DNA of 64,000 nt from Hemileia vastatrix (Eukaryota; Basidiomycota; Pucciniomycetes; Pucciniales; Zaghouaniaceae). The stretch's first letter is position 1. The number at the start of each line of letters is the position of its first letter. The stretch is from assembly GCA_030280995.1 (NCBI GenBank), contig JASXTE010000005.1, positions 17,747,501 through 17,811,500 on the forward strand. The letters are read 5' to 3'. Below, piece after piece: positions 43,771-55,232 of this stretch. The notes beneath the pieces are model-generated. The model made no database searches, was not told the DNA's origin, and saw nothing but the letters and a program-made list of their open reading frames with translations. Both the position numbers and the translations under genes were made by a program.

Positions 43771-46700
43771 TTTCAAAAAATCAAATTAAGTACAATTTTA
43801 TTCCTGATGGTGCCCATTTTATCCAACACCTCTTCTGAGCCTTGAAAGTAGGCATTTAGCTTGAATTTTTAATTTCATATAAAATCCCTTCTATTCAAAC
43901 TATTTCTTTTTATCCCTTTTTTTCTTTTAGATATCAATTAATTTTATTTAAAACAAATCATTTTCATAATTTTTTACCTGTATTTAATAAAATTATTAAA
44001 GGTTTAACATCACCCTGTAAGCATTTGGCACATGTGTTTTTGCTATACTAATAAAAAAAATAATATACTGGTAACAAAAAATTGATCAAATGATAAAATA
44101 TTAATAAAACAGAAAGATCAAATACCAGTGGATATGTTTTAAAAAAATACCAGTTGCACTGAAGAAGAGCTGCACCCTAGATACCCACCATCAAAAAAGT
44201 GTCCAGCACAATTTCAGCCGAGCTTGTGCTGGACACTTTTGGCCAGGTGCAGTCATATGAGATCAATTCTCTCTATGGCAGTGAAAAAAATTATTTTATA
44301 AAAAACTTCACTAGAAGTAGTTTTATATAGCCAAATTTTCTACCTAGAGTTCATCCAAACCACAGGTGCACAATTTTTTATCTTTAAAAAAAGTAAATTT
44401 AGTAACATTTATCCCTGATGGCTCTCATTTGCTTCAACACCTCTACTGGCATTTAATAGTAGGAATATTACTTGGATTTCTTTTTTCATATTTGATCCCT
44501 TTAACTTAATTTTTTATTCCTCATCTTGCTTTTGGATATCAATTAATAATTTTTAAAATAAATTATTTTCATATTTTCATACATTTATTTAATAATATTA
44601 TAAATGGCGTAACAACACCTGGTATGCATTTGGAACATGAATTTTTTCTATACTTATAAAATTAATAATAAAATGGTGACCAAAAATTAATCAAATGATA
44701 TTTATGAGTGAGGCACAAAGATAAAATACCAGTAGACATGTTTGTAAGAAATACTAGATGAACTGAGGAAAAATTCTACCCTAGCTACTCTCCATCATAA
44801 AAGTGTCCTGCACAAGTTTGTCCGAACTTGTGCTAAACGCTTTTGGTCAGGTGCAGTCAGATGGGAGCAAATCTCTTTATGGAAATGAAGATAAATTTTT
44901 GATAAAAAATTACACTAGAAGTAGTTTGATATGGCAAAATTGTCATCCTGATGTTTTGGTAAAGCTCAAGTGGATTTTTTTTTATTTTTACAAAAAAGAA
45001 AATTTAGTGCAAGTTTAGCCCTGATTGTGCTAATTTGATTCAACATCTCTTTTTTCTGTTTATGGCAGGAATTTAACTTGGATTTTAATTTTCATCTTTA
45101 ATTTCTTTTATTTTACTTTATTCCCCTCATATTGCTTTTGGATAGAAGTTTATTTTTTGTAAAATAAATCATTTTAATATTTTTTTACCTTTATTTAATA
45201 ATATTATAAAAGGTGTAACATCACCCAGTATTCATTTGGCACACAAGTTTTTGCTATACTGATAATATTAATAATATAATGGTTACAAAAAATTAATCAA
45301 TTGATAAATATGAGTGAGGCACAAAGATTGAATAACTGTGGACATGTTTATAAGAAATTCCAGATGATTTAAAATGACTTGCACCCTGGCTTCTCTCCAT
45401 TATAAAAGTGTCCAGCACAAGTTTGGCCAAACTTGTGCTAGACACTTTTGGTTGCATGCCGTCAGATGCAATCAGCTCTTATTCTGGAAATGAGACTGAA
45501 TGATGACTCCATCATTGCACTGAAAGTAGTTTTATATGGACAAATTGTCCTCCTGAAGTTTGTCCAAACCTAAGGTAGACAATTTTTTACTTTGGTAAAA
45601 AGTAAATTTAATCCATTTTAATCTATGATGGTGCCCATTTTTTCTGAAGCCTCTACTGGCTCATGATAGCAGAAATTATACTTAATATCTTTATTTCATG
45701 TTTGATCTCTTTAATTTTAATTTTACCCTTTTATTTATCCTTTAGCTTTTAAATATCAATTTTATTTTGGTAAAACTGATAATTTTCACATTTTTTTACA
45801 TTTATTATATAATATTATTAAAGTTGTAAAATAACCCAGTGTACATTCAGTACACATGTTTTTGCTATACTAAAAACATTAATAATATAGTGGTGACTAA
45901 AAAATAAACAAATAATAAATATGGATGGCACAGAAAGATCAAATACCCATAGAAATTTTTAAAAGGAATACAAGATTAACTGAAGAAGACTTGCAACCTA
46001 GCTACTCTCCATCATAAAAGTGTCCAACACAAGTTCAGCTGAGCTTGTGCTGGACACTTTTGGTTGCATGCAGTCAGATGGGATAAATTTACTCAATGGA
46101 AGTTAAAATGAATTTTTACTCAATCATTTCACAAGAAGTAGTTTTATACTGCTATACTATCCTCCTGATTTTTTGGAAAACCTCAGGTGGACACTTTTAT
46201 TAATTAAAAAAAATGAAAATATATTCCAAATCTAGAGCTGGTGGTGCAAATTTGGTCTGAAAACTCAAATTATCTTTGATGGCAGAAATTTTATTTGAAT
46301 GTATAATTTCATATTTAATCACTTTTATTTTACTTTTTTATTCCTCTTTTTGCTTTCAAATATCATTTTATTTATTGTAAAACTAATACTTTTCATATTT
46401 TTTTTACTTTTGTTTAATAAGATTATTAAAGATGTAGCATCTCCCAGTATGCATTTGGCTTACAAGATTTTTCAATACTATTAACATTAATAGTATAATG
46501 GTGAAAAACAATGAATCAAATGATAAATATGAATGACACAGAAAGATCATATACAAGTGGATTTTTTTATAAGGAATACCTGATGAACTGAAGAAGACCT
46601 GCACCCTAGATACTCACCATCATAAAAGTGTCCAGCATAAGTTCGGCCGAACTTGTGCTGGACACTTTTGGTTGCATGCAGTCAGATGGGATAAATTTAC

Positions 46701-49700
46701 TCTATGGAAATGAAAATGACATTTTGCTCAATCATTGAACAATAAGTAGTTTAATATTGCCAAAATGTTCTCCTGATGATTTTTCAAAACTCATCAGGAC
46801 ACTTTCTTTGGTTTAACAAAAAAGAAAATATAGTCCAAGTTTAGCCCTGGTGGTGCACATTTGATCTAACACCTCTACTTGTTATTGATAGTGGGAATTT
46901 TCCTTAGATTTTTTTTTCTTATTTTATCCCTTTTATTTTACTTTTTTATTTCTCATATTGCTTTGTATATCAATTTTTAATTTTTAAAATCAATAATTTT
47001 CATACTCTTATACCTTTATTTAATAATATATGACTAAAGGTGGAACACCACCTGGTATGCATTTTTCACACAAGTTATTACTATAGTAATAACGTTAATA
47101 ATATAATGATGACAAAAAATTAATCAAATGGTAAATTTAAAAGACACAGAAAGATCAAATACCAGTGGAAATGTTTATAAGAAATCCCTTTTGAGTTTAA
47201 GAAGATTTTCTGTATGCCTACTCTCAATTATAAAAGTGTCCAGCACAAGTTCCGCCGAACTTGTGCTGGACACTTTTGGTTGCATGAAGTCATATGAGAT
47301 AAATTCTCTCTATGGCAATGAAAATGATATTTCACTCAATTATTGAAGTAAAGAATGTTTAATATTGTAAAATTGTCCCCTGGAAGTCTGTCAAAACCTC
47401 AAGTCAAAATTTTTTAGCTATACATAAAAGTAAGTTTAGACCAAGTCTTGACCAAGGGGTCCCCAACTGTCCCAACACCACTTCTGGCTCTTGATAGTAA
47501 AAATTTTACTTGTATTTTTTATTTTGTATTTTATCCCATTTATTTTCATTTTACTTTTCTACTACTCTTTTTAATTTTAAATATCAATTTATTTTTTTAA
47601 AAACTAAACATATTCATATTTTTTTAACTTTATATAATAATATTATTAAAAATGTAACATCACCAATTTTGCATTTGGAATGCAGGTTTTCGCTAAACTA
47701 GAAACATTAATAATATAAATGGTGACAAAAAATTAATTATAAGATAAATATGAATGACAAAAAAAAGATAAAAAACCAATAGAAATGTGAAAAACAAAAA
47801 AACTGATGTACTGAGGAACACTTCCACCCTAGCTACTATCCTTCATAAAAGTGTCCAGCACAAGTTCTGCTGAACTTGTGCTGGACACTTTTGTTCAGGT
47901 GCAGTCAGATGGGATCAATTCTTTCTGTGGAAATTAAATTAAAAAAATGCTAAATAATTACATTAGAAGTAGTTTGGTATGGCTGAATTATCCACCTTAA
48001 GTTTTTCCAAACCTCAGGTGAAAAATGTTTTATCTTTAAAAAAAATTAAATTTTGTCAAATTTAGCCCTGATGGCACCCATTTGTTTCAACACCTCTACT
48101 GGCTCTTGAAGGCAGGAATTTTCCTTGAATTTTTATTTTTCATATTTGATCTCTTTTACTTTACTTTTTTATCACTCATGTTACATTTGGATATAAATTT
48201 ATAAGTTTGGAAAAAAATCATTTTCATATTTTTTTAACATATTTTAATAATATTATAAAAGGTGTAATATAACATGGCATGCATTTGGAGCACAAGTTTT
48301 TTCTATACTAATAAAATTAATAATATTCTAATGACAAAATATTAATCAGATAGTAAAATATGAATAACACAGAAAGATCAAATACCAGTTGACATCTTTT
48401 AAAAAAATAACAGTTTCACTGAAGAAGACCTGCACCCTAGCTACTCTCCATCATAAAAGTGTCCAGCACAAGTTCGGCCAAACTTGTGCTGGACACTTTT
48501 GGTCAGGTGCAGTCAGATGGGATCAATTCTTTCTACGGCAATGAACAAAATTATTTGAAAAGAAACTTCACTAGATGTAGTTTGATATAGCTGAATTGTC
48601 CACCTAGAGTTCATCCGAACCACAGGTACACAACTTTTTATCTTTAAAAAACAGTCAATTTAGTACAATTTATCCCTGATGGCTCTCATTTGCTTCAACA
48701 TCTCTACTGGCCTTTGATATTTGGAATAATACTTGGATTTCTTTTTTCATATTTGATCCCTTTAACTTAATTTTTTATTCCTCATATTGCTTTTGGATAT
48801 CAATTAATAATTTTGAAAATAAATTATTTTAATATTTTTATACATTTATTTAACAATATTATAAAAGGTGTAAAATCACTCAGTATGCATTTGGCACACA
48901 ATTTATTACTATAATTATAAAATTAATAATATAATTAAAATAAAAAATTAATCAAACAATATATATGAGTGAGGCACAAAGATAAAATACCAGTAGACAT
49001 TTTTGTAAGAAATACCAGATGAACTGAAGGAAAATTCTACCCCAGCCACTCTCCATCATAGAAGTGTCCAGCACAAGTTTGGCTGAGCTTGTGCTGGACA
49101 CTTTTGGTCATGTGCAGTCAGAAGGGATCAATTCTCTGTATGGCAACCAAAAATTTATTTTATCAAATTTCACTAGAAGTAGTTTGGTTTAGCTGAATCA
49201 TCCACACGCTGTTCTGCCCAATATCAGGTGTATAATTTTTTATCTTTAAAAAAAAGGTCACTTATTAAAATTAAGCCCTGATGGCTCCCATTTGCTTTAA
49301 CACCTCTACTGGCTCTTGATAGCAGGAATTTTACTAGTATTTTTTTCATATTTGAACTCTTTGACTTTTATTTTACTCTTTTATTCCTCTTTTTACTTTT
49401 AAATTTCTATTTAATTTTTGTAAAACTAATAATTTTCATATTTATTTACATCTATTTTAAAAAATTATTGAAGGTATAACTTCACCTGGTATGCATTTGG
49501 CACACAAGTTTTTGCTATACTAATAACATTAATAATATAATGGTGATAAAATATTTATTGGATGATAAATATGAATGATACAGACTGATCAAATACCAGT
49601 AGACATGTTTATGAGAAATACAAGATGAAGAACTGAAGAAGAACTCCACCCAAGCTACTCTCCATCATAAAAGTGTCCAGCACAAGTTCTGACAAACTTG

Positions 49701-51955
49701 TGCTGGACACTTTTGGTCACGTGCAGTCAGATGGGATCAATTCTCTCTATGGCAACAAAAAATTTTTTTTATCAAACTTCACTACAAGTAGTGTTGTTTA
49801 GCTGAATCATCCACCTGTTTCTTCCCGACCTCAGGTGTATAATTTTTTATCTTTAAAAAAAAGGTCACTTATTACAATTTAGCCCTGATGGCTCCCATTT
49901 GTTTCAACACTTCTACTGGCTCTTGAGAGCAAGAATTTTACAAGTATTTTGTTTTTCATAATTGATCTCTTTGGGATTAATTTTACTTTTTTATTTCTTT
50001 TTTTTAATATCTATTTAAATTATTGTAAAGCTAATCATTTTCATATTTTTTTACTTTTATTTCATAATATTAAAAAAGGTGTAACATCACCTGGTATGAA
50101 TTTGGCACATGAGTTTTTTCTATACTTATAATATTAATAATATAATGGTGACAATAAATTAATCAAATGATATATATGAGTGAGGCACAAAGATCAAATA
50201 CCAATGGACATGTTTATAAGAAATACCAGATTAACTGAAGAAAAATTCCACCCTAGCTACTCTTGGTCATAAATGTGTTGACACTTTTGGTCACATGCAG
50301 TCTGGTGTGATCAATTCTCTCTCAATAATTGCACTAGAAGTTGTTTGATATAGCTAAATGGTTCTGCTGAAGTTTTGTTAAACCTCAGGTTGGCACTTTT
50401 TTGTTTTTCAAAAAAGCAATTATAGTCCAAGTTTAGCCTCACTGGTGGGAATTTGCCCCAACATGTCTACTTGCTCTTGATGGCAGTAATTTTATTTTAA
50501 TTTTTTATTTCATATTTGATCCCTTTAATTTTACCTTTTTATTCCTCATATTGCTTTTGTATATCACTTTATTTTTTTTAAAACAAATCATTTTCATATT
50601 TTTTTACCTTTATTTAATAAAATCATAAAAGGTGTAAAATCACCCGGTATGCATTGGGCACACGAGGTTTTGCTATACTTATAATATTAATAAAATAATG
50701 GTGACAAAAAATCAATCAAATGATAAATATGAGTGAGGAAAAAAGATCAAATACCAGTGAATATTTTTATAAGAAATACCAGATTAACTGAAGAAAAATT
50801 CTACCCTAGCTACTCTCCGTCATAAATGTGTCCAGAACAAGTTTGGCCAAACTTGTGCTGGACACTTTTGGTCACATGCAGTCTGGTGTGATCAACTCTC
50901 TCTCAATGATTGCACTAGAAGTTGTTTGATATAGCTAAATGGTACTGCTGAAGTTTTGTTAAACCTCAGGTTGGCACTTTTTTGTTTTTCAAAAAAGCAA
51001 TTATAGTCCAAGTTTAGCCTCACTGGTGGGCATTTGCCCCAACATGTCTACTTGCTCTTGATGGCAGTAATTTTATTTTCATTTTTTATTTCATATTTGA
51101 TCCCTTTAAATTTACCTTTTTATCCCTCATATTGCTTTTGTATATCAATTTATTTTTTGTAAAACAAATTATTTTCATATTTTTTTACCTTTATTTAATA
51201 ATATCATAAAATGTGTAACATCACCTGGTATGAATTAGGCACACAAGTTTTTGCTATATTTATAATATTAATAACATAATTGTGACAAAAAATTAATCAA
51301 ATGATAAATATGAGTGAGACACAAAGATCAAATACCAGTGGACATGTTTATAAGAAATACCAGATGAACTGAAGAAAAATTCCACCCTAGCCACTCTCCA
51401 TCATAAAAGTGTCCAGCACAAGTTCGGCCGAACTTGTTCTGGACACTTTTGGTCACATGCAGTCTGATGTGATCAATTCTCTCTACTGCAATGAAAATGA
51501 ATTTTTCTTCAATAATTGCACTAGAAGTTGTTTGTTATGGCAAAATTGTCATCCTGAAGTTTTAGTAAAGCTCAAGTGGATTTTTTTTATTTCTAAAAAT
51601 AAGAAATTATAGTCCAAGTTTAGTGCCACTGGTGGGCGTTCACCCCATCATGTCTACTTGCTCTTGATGGCAGGAATTTTACTTTAATTTTTTATTTCAT
51701 ACTTGAACCCTTTAATTTTACCTTTTTATCCCTCATATTGCTTTTGGATATCAATTTATTTTTTGTAAAACAAATCATTTTCATATTTTTTTACCTTTAT
51801 TTAATAATATTATAAAAGGTGTAACATCACCTGGTATGTGTTGGGCACAAGAGTTTTTGCTATACTTATAATATTAATAACATAATGGTGACAAAAAATC
51901 AATCAAATGATAAATATGAGTGAGGCACAAAGGTCAAATACCAATGAATCAATAG
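43771..51955 (+). repeat. Satellite array of about 607-bp units with conserved palindromes
   Basis: About thirteen tandem units. The main palindrome (arms AAAGTGTCCAGCACAAG and CTTGTGCTGGACACTTT around a GGCC-type core) starts near 44190, 44793, 45400, 46009, 46619, 47228, 47842, 48450, 49056, 49666, 50269, 50820 and 51400; spacings are 603, 607, 609, 610, 609, 614, 608, 606, 610, 603, 551 and 580. At 46619 it is nearly perfect over 46 bp. At 50269 most of it is deleted. About 130-150 bp downstream of it lies a second, weaker palindrome (CCACCTGAAGTTT...AAACCTCAGGTGGACA). Other shared blocks are CAACACCTCTACTGGCTCTTGATAGCAGGAATTTTACTT, TGGCACACAAGTTTTTGCTATACTAATAA and GATCAAATACCAGTGGACATG. 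No gene is supported. Confidence 0.95.
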
Positions 51956-52416
51956 TTCTTTTTAATATTATAAATTTTTTGATTAAATAAAATAGTAATA
52001 ATGAATTATATTTTTCATCCACAATTCCACTCTAATGATTCCCACTGCACAAAAAGGGTTCACTCAGTCCTTTCTTTACTGCTTGTGCATATATTTTATT
52101 GCCCATAGTACTACAATTTTTTGTAGTGATTATCCCACATCTGATTCAGGAATATTTTTAAACAATATAAGTTTTTTTTACAAAAGACCTTATCATATCC
52201 AATATCCCAAAAAAATACAACCTGTTTTTGTATTAAAACCCGTTAATTATTAAGAAATTGTTAAAATAATTAGATTAAACCCTGGCACAGCTAGATCCAT
52301 ATCAACCAACCTAAAGTCTTTTCAATATTGAAAAAAATTAAATAAAATTATGGTATCATACTAAATTATGGGCACCAACCATAATTCAGCACTTCTCATT
52401 TGCTCTGCTACAAAAT
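51956..52416. other. AT-rich spacer between satellite and R4
   Basis: No feature was recognised. It ends in AAAAT, the left target duplication of R4 (52412-52416). Confidence 0.45.
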
Positions 52417-53220
52417 TGTCACCGGACAACCTACGCACAAGGTCAAGGATGTTCCTGAAAGTGAGATGAGGGGTTTAGAGACTTCTTCGAAGCACAGAGG
52501 GATGGTTTGAGGAAGTGATTCAAAGATGACTCAAAGGAAGAGCTACTGCTTCGAGATATTTTCAAGAAGAATTCTAATATAATTTAAAGGTAATGTTAAA
52601 ATTCTTAAAAATCTCACAAAGGGTTGGAAACTCAATAATCAAAGATTTAGGATTTAGAAATGGTTATTGAGAAAATAAGGAAAGATACAATAATAATGAT
52701 TTAACTTAGAGCTTTACCACTATTCACTATAAATACGTTTTATAGTTTAATTCTAAAGAATATCGAGCCAAAAACCCAACCCCATTTATATACTTTACTC
52801 CTCCTCGCATTGACCTCATACCCATCCACCATTCTGCACACCACAGACCATAAAAATACACCCTTTACACCTGGACCCTCCTCACTAACATCTGTCAACC
52901 CTTTAATCCTCCGCTATCCTTTCTGTCTATACTCACTACCCCCTTTAATAATCCACAGACATTTAATAAACCTTTTTAGTGTACTATTACATTGACTATT
53001 GCACTGTGCGTTGCTTATTGAGAAAAGGCTAAGACACACTATTGAGAGATTGACTAATTTAGATATAGAGTTTAGACTAGCCCGGTTGAATAGTGAGTAC
53101 ACAAAGGAAAGTCGCAGTTGCTATGGGGAAATGCTTTCTGTGCTTTGAGTATGGATTTAGACCTCTGTGTTATTGATTTAATGAGCTGCTTTTGCCTAGA
53201 GTGTCACGTGGAGCGTGACA
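52417..53220 (-). repeat. R4 3' LTR
   Basis: It begins TGTCACCGGACAACCTACGC and ends GTCACGTGGAGCGTGACA. It is closely similar to 60125-60928 (same length, scattered substitutions). The last 17 bp, TGTCACGTGGAGCGTGACA, is itself nearly palindromic around CACGTG. Confidence 0.93.
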
Positions 53221-53230
53221 GATGCCTGGG

Positions 53231-53237
53231 TATAAAA
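53231..53237 (+). promoter_or_regulatory. TATA box of the antisense gene in R4
   Basis: TATAAAA lies 10 bp inside the element from the 3' LTR edge and 87 bp upstream of the plus-strand ATG at 53324. Its position and strand fit a promoter for the antisense gene; no transcript evidence is available here. Confidence 0.5.
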
Positions 53238-53323
53238 ACTCAAGCTCCATTGAGCATGAGACATACTTCCCACACTAGTTTTCCTTTATTTAATTCTTGT
53301 TTATTTATTTATTTATTATTATT

Positions 53324-54317
53324 ATGTCAGCTTGTCCAACTCCAGCTCCCACGCCTCCTCACCCCAAAGCAAATGGTGGGCTCGTTACTCGACAGTATTC
53401 CCAAGCATGCACGGCTTGTGAATCCATGGAATACTTCTGTGTGGAAAGCACAGCTACTCGAGGTCCTCGCCAGAAATGCGAGTTTTGCCAATGGAGACGG
53501 GTGGCATGCAATGCATTAGCAAAAAATTTGGATATTGAACAAAGGTTTACCAAGACTAAATATTGGGTATTACCAAAGACAAAAGAACTGGTTGAAGACA
53601 TATGGGACGTGTCGATTGGGGATGACCAATCAGAAGCAGCTGAGGAGGAAGTCGAGGAAAATATGACGTCCTGGGTAACTCGAGCCATGGGTAGACAAAG
53701 GGTAGAAGAGGAGGTGGATGAGTTGGTGGAGGAAGATGAGGAGGAAGTCCCCATTTCAAGGCGGACACCGAAAAAACGGCGAATGGTCATCAAAGATGAT
53801 GAGGAAGAGAAAGAAGTGGCAGTGGAAGTCACACCAAAGTTATTTCTAGAAGCTGACCCATTATTCGAAGTAAGTTTGATTTGATTTTATTTTAGTTTAA
53901 TTTTATTTTCCCAAAGAAAAATTTTTCTGATGACTATATGATTTAGAATTTAGATGTCATCGCGGCAGCCCCTATGGTGAAGCCTCGAGTGTGGGAGCTC
54001 CTATTGTGGAAACCACTTCTGTGGAAGTGGCACCGTTGATTCCTACCAAAGAACAGTTACCAGTTATTGCCTCAAGGGAGGATAATGAAGAAACTCTTGA
54101 CCAGGTATGGTTGAAGAAACCTCGCCAGGGTCGACGAGCTAGGTTTATTGAAGATTTAAGCGGTGAATTTGATAAGATTATCAATGCTGCTTCATTTGAC
54201 ATGGCCAAAGAACTACTGGAAATTGGGGAAGTGGTACCAGTAGGAGAGGAGGAGGTTTTTGAAAAATGTAGGCAGGAGATAAGGGTGATTTTGGAGAAGA
54301 TGAAGGGATTGGTTTGA
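53324..54317 (+). pseudogene. Antisense two-exon gene carried by R4: Cys-rich, acidic, NLS-bearing protein
   Basis: Exon 1 (53324-53869, 182 codons) starts MSACPTPAPTPPHPKANGGL and has a cysteine cluster CTAC-x8-C and CEFC-x7-C at residues 36-71 (ACTACESMEYFC; KCEFCQWRRVAC), which may bind zinc. A strongly acidic middle follows (EEEVDELVEEDEEEV) and a basic RRTPKKRRMVIKDDEEEK that resembles a nuclear localisation signal. A GT-AG intron (53870-53946) is followed by exon 2, whose frame breaks near 53978: restoring one G would join ..APMV to EASSVGAPIVETTSVEVAPL. Exon 2 continues with basic RQGRRARFIEDL and ends at 54317. I do not recognise the family; a Cys-cluster plus acidic/basic tail suggests a nucleic-acid-binding or regulatory protein, by inference only. 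Confidence 0.65.
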
Positions 54318-55232
54318 GAGAAAAGAAAGGAGAAAGGAAAAGAAAGAAAAAGAAAAGTAGAAACAATTTGTATTTTTAGTTCTTTTTATTTTGTTGTTTT
54401 ATTTAAAATTTTAAAATTTGTTTTTTTATAAGATTTTGAGAGAGAAAGAAAAAAACAGAAAAAAAAATTTAAATAAAATTTTATTTTAAATTTTAAAAGA
54501 AGAAAAGAAAGAATATTTAATTGAAGGAGTTTTAGTTTGAATTTTGAAAAGAAAAAAAATTTAAGTAAGAAAAAGAAATAGTTGATTGAAATAATTTTGT
54601 CGGAAATGAAAATTTAATGAAAGAAAAAATTTGTTATTTGTGAAAGTTTATTTATTGAAGTTTTGAGGAATTTTAGTTATTTGAAAAGAAAGAAAAAAAG
54701 AAAAGAAGAAATAATTTTTAAAGAATTTAAAAGAAAAGATGTAATTTGTTTGAAGAATTTGAAAAGAGAGATTTAGAGGTTGAAGTGAAGTTCGAGAAAA
54801 TGGTTGTGTTGTGTTCGTGAAAAATTTTGATAGTTCGAAGAAAAAGAATTTTTAAGGAAAGAATGTATATAGAAAATTGAAAAAGAAAAAAGAAAAGAAA
54901 AATTTAAAGAAATTTAAAAAGGTTTTTATGAAATTTTTTATTTATTTTGTTTTAAATTTTATTTTTAATAATTTTTATTTTATTTTATTTTATTTTAATT
55001 TTATTTTAATTTTATTTTTTTAATGTAGTTTTATTTTATTTTAATTTAATTTAATTTATTTTAAAGAAGGTTGAAAAAATTTTTGCAAAGAAAAAAAAGA
55101 AGAAAGAAGAAAAAGAAAACAAAATAAGGAATTTTTTAGAAGTAAAGATGTTTTAGATTTTTAGATAGAAGAAAGAAAAAGAGAAAGAAAAGAAAAAAAG
55201 AGAAGAAAAAATAAAATAAAATAAAGAGAGTT
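54318..55232. repeat. Low-complexity A/G-rich and T-rich tract inside R4
   Basis: About 900 bp built from GAAAAGAAAGAAAA-type purine runs and ATTTTATTTTATTTT runs between the antisense gene and the end of pol. Its bias (purine on the plus strand, pyrimidine on the element sense strand) is opposite to what a polypurine tract would need. No coding potential. Confidence 0.85.

Noticed and set aside
44803..51612. Small open frames in satellite units (such as at 44803, 47128 and 51409) as genes
   Set aside because: They start inside the palindrome, differ in length between units and are disrupted in most units; at best they are relics of an older coding interval.
43771..51955. CRISPR-like array of regularly spaced palindromic repeats
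   Set aside because: The spacing is about 607 bp, the sequence between palindromes is itself repeated, there are no unique spacers or cas genes, and the genome is fungal.
53359..53832. 157-codon minus-strand Ser-rich frame
   Set aside because: Antisense shadow of the acidic Glu/Asp-rich exon of the plus-strand gene.
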